From the NCBI GenBank assembly GCA_038850735.1, contig JAWCLO010000004.1, positions 1 through 64,000 of the forward strand: 64,000 nt of DNA, written 5' to 3'. The stretch comes from Methanomassiliicoccales archaeon. GTDB taxonomy: Archaea; Thermoplasmatota; Thermoplasmata; Methanomassiliicoccales; JACIVX01. This document shows, in pieces, positions 36,915 through 45,103 of the stretch. Each line of letters begins with the position of its first letter. Position 1 is the first letter of the stretch. The position numbers were made by a program, and so were the translations under genes. The notes beneath the pieces are model-generated. The model worked only from the letters and a program-made list of their open reading frames with translations. It was not told the DNA's origin and made no database searches.

Positions 36915-37208
36915 TCAATGTGGATCATTCCCGGGGATGCCAAGTACTTGGATTTCTAGTAGCGGTTGCCAGTTGTGTGGGTCATCTCCCGGTATTGCCC
37001 AATAGCTAGCCTCTGAAATCAAACCGGGGCCTGTATCATTAATCCAATTATGGGGATCGTTTCCAGGTATACCCAATGATCCCCCGCTGAGAATCTTATG
37101 CGGATCATTCCCAGGTATGCTCAGTGGAACAAGAATGGAGAGCATTACCCCACATGCAGCCACAAACAATGCAACTGTCGAAAAGATCGCCATCAGACGC
37201 TTTTTCAT
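36915..37208 (-). CDS. small exported protein with four IPGNDPH repeats
   Basis: I do not recognise a family. The 97-residue product starts MKKRLM, has a hydrophobic N-terminal segment (about 5-29) and a VAAC lipobox-like site around Cys19. Four copies of I-P-G-[ND]-D-P-H follow at residues 31-37, 47-53, 72-78 and 91-97; the last is the exact C-terminus. Two are followed by NW. Spacers between repeats differ in length and sequence. Codons of the repeats differ mainly at silent positions (for example CCT/CCG/CCC, GAT/GAC, CAT/CAC), so the peptide is conserved rather than the DNA. GAGGAGGG lies 5 bases before the ATG at 37208, a strong ribosome binding site. Export, membrane anchoring or processing is inference. 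Confidence 0.75.
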   Translation of the reverse strand: MKKRLMAIFSTVALFVAACGVMLSILVPLSIPGNDPHKILSGGSLGIPGNDPHNWINDTGPGLISEASYWAIPGDDPHNWQPLLEIQVLGIPGNDPH

Positions 37209-37398
37209 CGCAACCCTCCTCAACGATTGATAGATGGTTGCCGAAAATAATATATAAAAAATCGTTGAGCATGCTACAGTAAAGTATAAATATTAATATA
37301 CGGCGCATTTTTTCTTAATACCTTTGAATAATAAAAATCAAATGTTTTGAACCCTGATCTATTGATCAATCCTCGCCATTTCGATAGCTTTTTGAAAT

Positions 37399-38418
37399 AT
37401 GTTTGCCTTCACCCTGCTTATGGTGAGCCTTGTTACTGGTGCGTCAGGTTTCTTAGGCGGCCACGTACTTGAGAGATTGTGCAAAATGAATGAAGATGTG
37501 AGAGTTCTGGCGAGAAAAACGAGCGATTTCTCGGAATTGCAGCACCTGCATTTTGAGAAATATCACGGAAATCTTCTAGATCTTGAAAGCATCATTGAAG
37601 CAGCGAGGGGTGTCGATACAATTTTTCATTGCGCTGGTGCTGTGAAATATAACTCGCCGTATAGAGATCTTTACAAAGTGAATGTTGAGGGGACGAGGAA
37701 TGTTACAATCGCCGCATCAAAAGCAGATGTGAAAAGAATTGTTTATGCTAGCTCGCTCGCTGTTACTGGACCTGAAGGCCAGATTAATCAAGACGCACTC
37801 AAAAAGATAAGACCGTCGATGAGAGAGAACTACTGTCGCTCGAAAGCAGAGGCCGAAACAATATTCTTTAAGGAATGCCAAGAACTTGGAGTCGAGGGTA
37901 TTGCATTAAGGCCTGGCGTCATTTACGGCCCAAGAGATTATACGGCAGCGTATCATTGGTTCAAAGCGATCGATGAGGGGCCTGCCATGTTAGTAGGTAG
38001 CGGGAAAACTAGATTTCCCCTTATATTCATTGAAGATCTTGTTGATGCCTTTATCGCCGCAAGTACTCTAGAAATGGTCACGCAAAGCGCGTACAACATA
38101 AACGGAGCGGAGGAGGCGTCCCTTAAGCTAATCTACGATTTAATTTCTAGAGAATTGGGCAAGGAAGTAGAATATCATCACTACGGTTACGCACTCTCAA
38201 TGACGGTGGCTAAAATGACTCAAATCAAGGCAGCGATTATGCGAAAAGACATTGAAACAATTGTATCGCCATTTGTGATCAAGCTCTTTGGGAAGGATTA
38301 TCCATTAATTAATTTTCAAAAGGCGAAAGAAGAATTGGGATTTGAGCCGAAGACCACACTCGAGGAGGGCATAAAGAAAACAGCTAAGTGGTACATTGAG
38401 AGAGTTCGAGAAAATTAG
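37399..38418 (+). CDS. NAD-dependent epimerase/dehydratase (extended SDR)
   Basis: A 339-residue extended short-chain dehydrogenase. It has the Rossmann motif VTGASGFLGGHVLE, YASSLAVTGP with the Ser, and YCRSK as the YxxxK catalytic pair. It most resembles 3beta-hydroxysteroid/dihydroflavonol-reductase-like members; the substrate may be a sugar nucleotide or isoprenoid. The internal ATG at 37420 (MVSLVTGASG) would shorten the N-terminus to the usual form. Confidence 0.88.
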   Translation: MFAFTLLMVSLVTGASGFLGGHVLERLCKMNEDVRVLARKTSDFSELQHLHFEKYHGNLLDLESIIEAARGVDTIFHCAGAVKYNSPYRDLYKVNVEGTRNVTIAASKADVKRIVYASSLAVTGPEGQINQDALKKIRPSMRENYCRSKAEAETIFFKECQELGVEGIALRPGVIYGPRDYTAAYHWFKAIDEGPAMLVGSGKTRFPLIFIEDLVDAFIAASTLEMVTQSAYNINGAEEASLKLIYDLISRELGKEVEYHHYGYALSMTVAKMTQIKAAIMRKDIETIVSPFVIKLFGKDYPLINFQKAKEELGFEPKTTLEEGIKKTAKWYIERVREN

Positions 38419-38500
38419 ATTGACAATTTCCTATAGAGTCCAAACAGGCGCATGAACGATAGCGATAAGTATTGACACGTCGATACAAGTAGGGGGTTAA

Positions 38501-38740
38501 TTGATGGCCATTGCTTATGTTCTTATTATTACGGCACCTCAAAAGGATCATCAAATATATTCTGAATTAAAACGAATGAATGAAGTTGTTGAAGTTTATC
38601 CGCTTTTTGGCGATTACGATCTTATTGCCAAGATCGAAGGAGAAAGCGTTGAATCTCTTGGAAAAACAGTACTGTACAAAATTGGCGCATTGCCAGGTGT
38701 TGTCCACACAGAGACGCTCACGGTAATCGAGGAATTCTGA
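38501..38740 (+). CDS. Lrp/AsnC ligand-binding (RAM) domain protein
   Basis: A stand-alone RAM domain of 79 residues without a DNA-binding part. Pattern AYVLIITAPQKDHQIYSEL, PLFGDYDLIAKIEGE and LPGVVHTETLTVIEE is typical. It probably oligomerises and binds an amino acid or modulates full-length Lrp proteins. GGGGGT lies 8 bases upstream of the start. Confidence 0.88.
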   Translation: MMAIAYVLIITAPQKDHQIYSELKRMNEVVEVYPLFGDYDLIAKIEGESVESLGKTVLYKIGALPGVVHTETLTVIEEF

Positions 38741-38861
38741 ACGATAAGACGGCAAGGGCTAGATCAGAAAATTATATGCGTAATTGTGAGGTGGAGTATG
38801 GAAAAAAGCAGAAAGATTTAAAAAATTCAAAAAACAGGCATCTCAAAATAGGAAAATCTTA

Positions 38862-39593
38862 GTGAGAGGGTGTATTCAATTGGTGCAAGAACCAATTTTG
38901 GCCATTGTTTTCGATTTTGATGGCACTCTTGTGAAAAGTGCAATTGATTTTACTTCAATGAAACAGAAAGTATTTTCGAGATTAATCAATATTGGCGTAA
39001 ATGAACGCTTTTTGAATTGGGAAGAAACAATTGCGTTTAATTTAAAAAACGTAAGAGAAAAGATGCTACAAGCCAATAAATCTAGCTTATTGGATGAAAT
39101 CGATCAAGTTGTGGAAGAAGCTTTATTGGAATCCGAACTTGAAAGCGTAAACGGAACGAAACTTATTCATGGGGTGCCGGAGACCATTAATGTCCTTAAG
39201 GATAAAGGATTTCGAATCGGAGTATTGACAAGGGGATCTAGGAGATATCTGAAAATGGCATGTCAGATCGCAGGTCTTCAATTGATGCTCTTTGACGGTG
39301 TCATCTGTAGGGATGATTTTCCTCATGAAGAGGCAAAACCTAACGGAATTGCGTTGAGGAGAATGGCGATGAAGCTGGGTATCCATCCGTCCCAGTGCTT
39401 ATTAGTCGGGGATCATCAAATAGATTATCTTTGTGCAATTGATGCCGGTGCATCGTTCGTGGGAGTCTTAACCGGTGCTTTCAACATCGAACAGTGGAGT
39501 GGGGTGGGTTGCATGACAGTTATTAACAGTGTAGTAGATCTACCAGCTTTGCTCGATATACTAATGAGAAAAAATGCTGAACTTCTTAAATAG
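38862..39593 (+). CDS. HAD-superfamily hydrolase, phosphoglycolate phosphatase-like
   Basis: A HAD phosphatase of up to 243 residues with nucleophile motif VFDFDGTLV near the N-terminus, a helical cap, GVLTRGSRRYL (motif II), a Lys in HEEAKPNGIA (motif III) and LVGDHQIDYLCAIDAGA (motif IV). Substrate unknown. The frame opens at GTG 38862; GTG 38883 or TTG 38880 would start directly before the conserved core. A RidA gene follows 21 bases later. Confidence 0.88.
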   Translation: MRGCIQLVQEPILAIVFDFDGTLVKSAIDFTSMKQKVFSRLINIGVNERFLNWEETIAFNLKNVREKMLQANKSSLLDEIDQVVEEALLESELESVNGTKLIHGVPETINVLKDKGFRIGVLTRGSRRYLKMACQIAGLQLMLFDGVICRDDFPHEEAKPNGIALRRMAMKLGIHPSQCLLVGDHQIDYLCAIDAGASFVGVLTGAFNIEQWSGVGCMTVINSVVDLPALLDILMRKNAELLK

Positions 39594-39614
39594 AAAATGG
39601 ATTATTGATGTATT

Positions 39615-40013
39615 ATGAAAAGGATCGTATCTTCTGAATCAGCACCCAAACCAATTGGACCGTACTCACAAGCAGTTATCGTAGACGGATTTATCTTCTG
39701 TTCAGGTCAAATCGGCCTTGACCCAAAAACCAACAAACTGGTGAACACAAGTGTTTCCGACGAAACGAGACAAACCCTCAAGAATTTAAAGGCCATATTG
39801 GAGGCGTCGGGATCGTCTATTGATAGAGCAGTCCGCACAACGATATACTTGACCAGTCTCGAGTACTTTAGGGATGTGAATGAAGTCTACCGACAATTCT
39901 TTTCGACGGATTTTCCCGCAAGAACAACGGTGTGTGTTTCGCAGCTCCCCTTAGGTGCGAGAGTCGAAATTGATTTGATCGCCAGGACGAACACCGCAGA
40001 TTCGGACGCTTGA
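39615..40013 (+). CDS. ridA: RidA family reactive-intermediate deaminase
   Basis: A 132-residue RidA/YjgF/UK114 protein that hydrolyses enamine/imine intermediates of PLP enzymes. Signatures: PKPIGPYSQAVIVDGFIFCSGQIG, TRQTLKNLKAILEASGSS and FPARTTVCVSQLPLGARVEIDLIA with the substrate-binding Arg. Normal length. It lies between HAD and copA on the same strand. Confidence 0.95.
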   Translation: MKRIVSSESAPKPIGPYSQAVIVDGFIFCSGQIGLDPKTNKLVNTSVSDETRQTLKNLKAILEASGSSIDRAVRTTIYLTSLEYFRDVNEVYRQFFSTDFPARTTVCVSQLPLGARVEIDLIARTNTADSDA

Positions 40014-40068
40014 TTTGCCATTGACGTAAAGGTTAATATCCCATTTTATCCTAAGATTAACAATTATT

Positions 40069-42573
40069 ATGAAAAATGAAAACGACGAAGATAAACTTTC
40101 GAATAACACGATTAGTAACGAAAAGAAAACCGCAACATTTCCAATCCTTGGAATGACATGCGCCACCTGCGCTCAAACAATCGAGGAAGCATTATCCGAA
40201 ATCGAAGGCATTGATTCAGCTAGCGTGAATTTGGCAACAGAGAGTGCGAACATCGCATATGATCCAAAAAGAGTAAGATTCGACGACATTAGAAGTACAA
40301 TAAGATCGGCAGGATACGATGTCGCATTAAATGACATTACTCTGGCAATCAAAGGAATGACTTGTGCGACATGCGCGCAAACGATCGAAGAGGCGCTTCT
40401 CCGGCTTGAAGGCGTTCATGATGCCACCGTGAATCTCGCGACCGAAAGAGCACGGGTAATTTATGATCCCAGATACGTAAGAATAACGGACATTAAGAAG
40501 ACAATACAAGAGGCCGGATACGAAGTACTAGAAACCGAAACAGCCGAAAGAGAGAAATCCGTGAGGGAAGAAGAGGCAAGAAGACAGAAATTGCTTCTCA
40601 TTTTCAGCCTTACTTTGAGTATCCCGACTTTTCTTCTTACAATGGTCATGGATTTTTCAGCTCTTGGAATGAACGAGAGTATGATGAATGCCAGCAAAAT
40701 TATACTCTTTGGACTTGCAACTCCCGTCCAATTTATAGCTGGCCATCAATTCTATGTAGGTACATATCGAGCTTTGCGCAATAAAAGGGCGAACATGGAT
40801 ACCCTTGTCGCCATGGGGACGTCTGCCGCTTACTTTTACAGTGTCGCGGCCGTATTCTTACCAAGCATTGTGCCATTTGGCCACGTGTATTTTGACACAT
40901 CTGCACTTATCATCTCATTGATTCTCCTTGGTAAGTATCTCGAAGCAAAGGCGAAAGGGAAGACTTCCGAGGCGATCAAAAAACTCATGAATCTCCAGCC
41001 GAAAATGGCTAGTGTAGTGCGCGCGGATCAAGAATTTCAAATACCTGTTGAGGAACTTCAAGTGGGAGATGTTTTTATTGTCAGACCGGGCGAGTCGATC
41101 GCATCCGATGGCGTAATAATCGAAGGGTACTCCTCTGTCGATGAATCGATGATCTCAGGTGAAAGCATGCCTTTGGAGAAGAAAATAGGAGACGAAGTCA
41201 TCGGAGGCTCTATTAACAAAAATGGATTTTTGAAAGTCCGCGCAACAAGGGTTGGAAGGGATACAGTCCTCGCACAGATCATCAGGTTCGTTGAAGAAGC
41301 TCAGGGTTCAAAGGCACCAGTTCAAAGGATTGCTGATAGAGTTTCGTCTTACTTTGTACCTGTCGTTATTTTGATTGCAATTGGAAGCGCACTTTTCTGG
41401 TTTTTTATTGGATACGACATGTTCGAATTCGATATGCCGAGATTCGCACTGGTGCTTTCAATATTCATAACCGTGCTCGTCATTGCTTGTCCTTGTGCAC
41501 TTGGTTTAGCTACCCCTACTGCAATCATGGTCGGCACAGGTAAAGGAGCTGAATATGGAATCTTAATCAAGGGTGGCGAAGCGCTTGAACTCGCTGGGAA
41601 AATCAATGCCATTGTTTTTGACAAGACTGGCACATTAACTCGCGGAAGTCCCCAGGTGACCGATGTGATTCCGATCTCTGGGGAAGAGCATGAAATTGTC
41701 AAATATGCTGCGATTGCCGAGAGGGCTTCAGAACATCCCCTCGGGGAGGCAATTGTTAAGTATGCGGTCGAGAAGTCCATCACAATAGCTCATGCTGATG
41801 GATTTCAAACGGTACCTGGTAAAGGTGTCATTGCAACCTTCGAAGGTCACCGAATCTTGCTGGGAAATAGGAAACATATGAAGGAAAGTGGCGTGGAAAC
41901 GAGCAAGATCGAAGAACGCCTGGAAGCTCTAGAAAATGATGGAAAAACTGTGATGATTCTTGCCGTTGATGGCGAGATTAGGGGGCTGATTGCCTCTTCA
42001 GATGTATTGAAAGAAAGCTCTGCTGGTGCGGTGTCGGCATTAAAGGAGATGGGAATCGACGTGGCAATGATCACCGGAGACAACTGGAGAACGGCAAATG
42101 CCATTGCAAGGAAGCTTGGAATCACAAAAGTACTGGCCGAGGTGCTTCCGAACGACAAAGCAAAAGAAATTGCAAAACTCCAAAAAGAAGGAAATGTAGT
42201 TGGGATGGTCGGCGATGGTATAAATGATGCACCGGCACTCGCACAAGCTGATGTAGGAATTGCCATTGGAAGTGGTACGGATGTGGCAATTGAAACGGGC
42301 GACATCGTTCTGATCCGAGATGATCTAAACGATGTCGTTGCTGCAATTCAGCTCAGCAAGAAAACAGTGAGCAAGATCCGACAAAACTTATTTTGGGCCT
42401 TCGCATACAATACCGCCGGGATTCCGATCGCTGCGGGTGTGCTTTTTCCTTTTTTTGGAATACTGCTACAGCCCGTAGTTGCTGCGGCGGCCATGGCAAT
42501 GAGCTCTGTATCAGTCGTTTCAAACGCTCTCATGCTTCGGAGGTATGTTCCTGAAATAAGAAAAGGGAGGTGA
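40069..42573 (+). CDS. copA: copper-exporting P1B-type ATPase with two heavy-metal domains
   Basis: Pumps Cu(I) out of the cell using ATP. The 834 residues have two N-terminal HMA domains (GMTCATC at about 28-34 and 96-102), a TGES-type actuator (ISGESMP), the transmembrane CPC motif at about 474-476 that selects Cu+/Ag+, the phosphorylated Asp in DKTGT (about 518), HP in SEHPLGEA and GDGINDAPAL. The two HMA domains are near copies of each other. A YHS-domain gene follows directly. Confidence 0.96.
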   Translation: MKNENDEDKLSNNTISNEKKTATFPILGMTCATCAQTIEEALSEIEGIDSASVNLATESANIAYDPKRVRFDDIRSTIRSAGYDVALNDITLAIKGMTCATCAQTIEEALLRLEGVHDATVNLATERARVIYDPRYVRITDIKKTIQEAGYEVLETETAEREKSVREEEARRQKLLLIFSLTLSIPTFLLTMVMDFSALGMNESMMNASKIILFGLATPVQFIAGHQFYVGTYRALRNKRANMDTLVAMGTSAAYFYSVAAVFLPSIVPFGHVYFDTSALIISLILLGKYLEAKAKGKTSEAIKKLMNLQPKMASVVRADQEFQIPVEELQVGDVFIVRPGESIASDGVIIEGYSSVDESMISGESMPLEKKIGDEVIGGSINKNGFLKVRATRVGRDTVLAQIIRFVEEAQGSKAPVQRIADRVSSYFVPVVILIAIGSALFWFFIGYDMFEFDMPRFALVLSIFITVLVIACPCALGLATPTAIMVGTGKGAEYGILIKGGEALELAGKINAIVFDKTGTLTRGSPQVTDVIPISGEEHEIVKYAAIAERASEHPLGEAIVKYAVEKSITIAHADGFQTVPGKGVIATFEGHRILLGNRKHMKESGVETSKIEERLEALENDGKTVMILAVDGEIRGLIASSDVLKESSAGAVSALKEMGIDVAMITGDNWRTANAIARKLGITKVLAEVLPNDKAKEIAKLQKEGNVVGMVGDGINDAPALAQADVGIAIGSGTDVAIETGDIVLIRDDLNDVVAAIQLSKKTVSKIRQNLFWAFAYNTAGIPIAAGVLFPFFGILLQPVVAAAAMAMSSVSVVSNALMLRRYVPEIRKGR

Positions 42574-42581
42574 TGGAAAAA

Positions 42582-42725
42582 ATGGCAAAGGATCCCGTGT
42601 GTGGAATGGATGTCGATGAAAAGACTGCGAAATGGGTGTCAGAATATAAAGGAAAGAAATACTATTTTTGCGCACCTGGCTGTAAGAAGAAATTTGACGC
42701 CGATCCGTCAAAATTTCTGAAATGA
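42582..42725 (+). CDS. YHS-domain small metal-binding protein
   Basis: A 47-residue YHS protein: DPVCGMDVDE at the start, YYFCAPGCKKKFDADPSKF at the end, giving the cysteine set seen in heavy-metal YHS domains. An ATG at 42573 overlaps the copA stop (ATGA), but GGGAGG is only 2 bases from it; the ATG at 42582 has proper spacing. Likely a copper or silver chaperone for CopA. Confidence 0.88.
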   Translation: MAKDPVCGMDVDEKTAKWVSEYKGKKYYFCAPGCKKKFDADPSKFLK

Positions 42726-42735
42726 TTTGTCTCAA

Positions 42736-44322
42736 TTAGTGAGAACCCTTCTTTTCTTTTTCAAGCCTTTCTATTTCATATTGCTTTGCTTTTGCATTTA
42801 TTTCCTGATCCTTCGGAAGCGCCTTCTTCGCTATCGCCAAAGCATCCATTCCAAGTTCAAATAAAGTAGGATGAACATGAATACCTTGACGAGTCACAGT
42901 TTCAAAAAGCTTGCCAGGGTTCATGATTCCCTTGGGATCGAGGGCATCTTTTATTGCCTTCATGTATTTAACGCTATTTCCCCTTATTATACTAAGATTC
43001 GATGCAAAGAACATGCCAAACCCAAGGGGTCTGCCTCCCCGCTGGAATGCAAGGTCTGAATACTTTTTGTTGAAAGCCAGTGACGTCATCGTTTTTACCA
43101 AACTCTCAGAATCAAAGAGATAATATGGCATGAACATCGCAGTGTTTCTGTCAGCCATTATACCTATGACAGCACCTTCCATCTTCATTGCTTCCATCAA
43201 ATCATATGTCGCTTTAGCCATCGAGGAAAATTCCCTCAATGGAACAACAACCTCTCCAGGAATTTCACCCACACCAATTTCTCTAGATCTGTACTCATAG
43301 CAACGCTCTTCCCACTCATGTATGGCGACTTCATCTGGCATTTTCTTCGCGCCGTGAGCTTCCATAATCCTATCGAGAACTTGTTCTTCGTGCTTGACAA
43401 CCTCGCTGTCGCCCTCAAGCGTGAAGCTGAGCATGCTTCCCACCTCAGGAGCATGCTTCCCTGCCTTCCTGAGCAACTCATAATGCTTCCTATCACCGAA
43501 TGAAATATGAAGTGGTTCAATTCGAGATCTGCACACCTCCATAAGCGCGGGACCGATTGAAATCAAGTCGTCCATTGCATATGATACTGGCTTCATAAGT
43601 TCTGGGGCCGGATACAGCTTAAAAGTGACCTTTGTAACAACTCCAAGGGTACCCTCTGCGCCAACAATCAACCAATTGAGGTTGTATCCAGAGCTGTTAT
43701 CACAGAGCTCGTCAAAGCCAGTATTAATTATATTTCCATCTGGCATGACAACTTCCATATTTCTTATATTGTTGCCAGCAGAACCGTACTTGTAATTGCC
43801 TATACCTATGCCCCCAGTAGAAATCCAACCTGCGAGCGTGGCACTTGGGAAACTGCTTGGATATGATCCGAGAAGAAGACCCTTACTCATACAAGCGTCG
43901 TACACTTGTTTCCACGTGGCACCGGCCTCAGCTGTTACGCAGAGATTCTCCTTGTCGATTTTCAAGATTTTATTCATGCCTCCGCTCATGTCGATCAAAA
44001 TCCCACCAAAAGCGGAAACACTGCCTCCTAAGCCCCATGTCGAACTTCCTCTTGGTGTAACGGGAACGCCTTCTTCAGCTGCAATCCTAACAATTTTCTG
44101 TACGTCCTCCGTCGAGCGTGGTCTAACTACAACATCAGGTATGTTCTTAAAAGCCAATTGAGCCTCCTTTGGAAGAGGAGCGAGGTCATGACTGTAAAGT
44201 AGCCTCTCAAATTCACTCGTCTTTACATTGTCCTTTCCCAGTGCATCTTCAAGCTTTTTCACGTATCGCAGGACCGCTTCCGATTTTGCGCTCCTTTCTG
44301 AATCCATCTGACCGTCCTCCAC
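42736..44322 (-). CDS. FAD-linked oxidase (GlcD/D-lactate dehydrogenase family)
   Basis: A 528-residue flavoprotein of the VAO/PCMH family. The FAD domain shows VRPRSTEDVQKIVRIAAEEGVPVTPRG, the SSTWGLGGS pyrophosphate loop and WISTGGIGIGNYKYG. The C-terminal cap has the usual DPKGIMNPGKLF. It may oxidise D-lactate, glycolate or another 2-hydroxyacid. No Fe-S partner gene lies next to it. Convergent with the YHS gene. Confidence 0.88.
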   Translation of the reverse strand: MEDGQMDSERSAKSEAVLRYVKKLEDALGKDNVKTSEFERLLYSHDLAPLPKEAQLAFKNIPDVVVRPRSTEDVQKIVRIAAEEGVPVTPRGSSTWGLGGSVSAFGGILIDMSGGMNKILKIDKENLCVTAEAGATWKQVYDACMSKGLLLGSYPSSFPSATLAGWISTGGIGIGNYKYGSAGNNIRNMEVVMPDGNIINTGFDELCDNSSGYNLNWLIVGAEGTLGVVTKVTFKLYPAPELMKPVSYAMDDLISIGPALMEVCRSRIEPLHISFGDRKHYELLRKAGKHAPEVGSMLSFTLEGDSEVVKHEEQVLDRIMEAHGAKKMPDEVAIHEWEERCYEYRSREIGVGEIPGEVVVPLREFSSMAKATYDLMEAMKMEGAVIGIMADRNTAMFMPYYLFDSESLVKTMTSLAFNKKYSDLAFQRGGRPLGFGMFFASNLSIIRGNSVKYMKAIKDALDPKGIMNPGKLFETVTRQGIHVHPTLFELGMDALAIAKKALPKDQEINAKAKQYEIERLEKEKKGSH

Positions 44323-44497
44323 ATGGATAGATTTTCGGATTTGGAAGCGATAACCTTTCGTGCTATTTTAAATCTACCACGCAAATAATGGGATATTCCG
44401 AACTCAATGAAGAATTGACATCAAGACAACAGATTTCCGCTAGAATCTTGATCGCCTAAATCGACACTTAGCACGTAGAATTAGCATGTAGGAGAAA
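44323..44497. other. AT-rich spacer between the GlcD-like gene and the orphan RNA
   Basis: No coding feature seen. The minus-strand T-rich run at 44496-44504 (TTTTTCTTTC) sits at the predicted 3' end of the RNA and may be its terminator. Confidence 0.4.
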
Positions 44498-44792
44498 GAA
44501 AAATCCTGCCCAAAGATTACGGTGCACCGGGCGTCTTACCGGCTACCGCTTTCACCAGCAACTCCGTAAAGCCACTGGTGAGAGGCGCAACCGATTGCCC
44601 ATCTTTGCTGCAATGTTCCACCTCGAGAGGCGGATCACATGCAACATATCCGTTGCTCAACCTGGGGCCATGGCAACCAGGGATGAGGAACGGTTTACGG
44701 CTTTCGCCGCAGATGGGTTCCAGATATGTCGCACCGTCCAAAGACGATGTTTCATATCCGTTTTCCCCTTGTGCATTCCGCCTTTGGGCAAT
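44498..44792 (-). ncRNA. orphan structured non-coding RNA, about 295 nt
   Basis: A GC-rich island in AT-rich surroundings with no convincing protein frame. Read on the minus strand, 5' TGCCCAAAG (44790-44782) pairs with 3' CTTTGGGCA (44515-44507), closing the whole unit. Inside lie GATATG/CATATC (44758-44723) around a CATCGTC/GACGGTG hairpin, a long helix CCCATCT/AGATGGG (44717-44711 with 44604-44598), CGGC-GAAA-GCCG with a GNRA loop (44709-44698), a 14-pair arm CCGTT-CTCA-CCTGG against CCAGG-TGAG-AACGG (44650-44693), CCGCCTC/GAGGTGG, and CACCAG/CTGGTG (44580-44553) with an inner UACG loop. Wobble pairs in two stems are G-U only on the minus strand. TATAAATA lies about 25 bases upstream. It lacks the SRP and RNase P hallmarks. 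Confidence 0.75.
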
Positions 44793-44812
44793 ATTTACTA
44801 CCTCTCACGCCA

Positions 44813-44820
44813 TATTTATA
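44813..44820 (-). promoter_or_regulatory. TATA box of the orphan RNA
   Basis: TATAAATA on the minus strand, a near-perfect archaeal TATA box, spaced about 25 bases from the start of the predicted closing helix. Confidence 0.65.
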
Positions 44821-45103
44821 GATTAGCTCGAAGAATCCTGATGAAACCATCACTATTGATGGATCACATGCAATGGACCGCGATTCCAAGTGATTAGATT
44901 AGAAATTACGTAGTCAATTAAAAACGAAACTTCACTAGAAGCGTATTAAAGCAACCGGAATGCAACAAGATTATACTGAAACAGATTGCCGCGAAGAAAG
45001 AATTGTTGGAAATATAGACTCTAATCAGCACTTTAGAGTTCGACCCAGAATCCAAGATCTTCGAATGAACTTGTATTTCACGAATTATGAATCTGCAAAT
45101 ACA
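44821..45103. other. intergenic region upstream of the orphan RNA promoter
   Basis: AT-rich sequence between the RNA promoter and the end of mobB. A plus-strand 64-codon frame (44960-45154) has no recognisable content. Nothing else was seen. Confidence 0.4.

Noticed and set aside
36915-37208. CRISPR-like or simple DNA repeats at the IPGNDPH gene
   Set aside because: The repeats are conserved as amino acids, not as DNA, and the spacers are irregular and in frame.
41349-42346. Long minus-strand frames antisense to copA
   Set aside because: They mirror the codon bias of copA and lack domains; a well-conserved P-type ATPase lies on the other strand.
44498-44792. SRP (7S) RNA as identity of the structured RNA
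   Set aside because: The helix-8 signature (GGAA loop with the asymmetric AGCA/ACC bulge) that is almost invariant in archaeal SRP RNA is not present in either orientation. Size and end pairing alone are not enough.
44517-44897. Protein-coding frames over the structured RNA
   Set aside because: Short overlapping frames on both strands with no domain; the nested pairing and strand-biased wobbles favour RNA.
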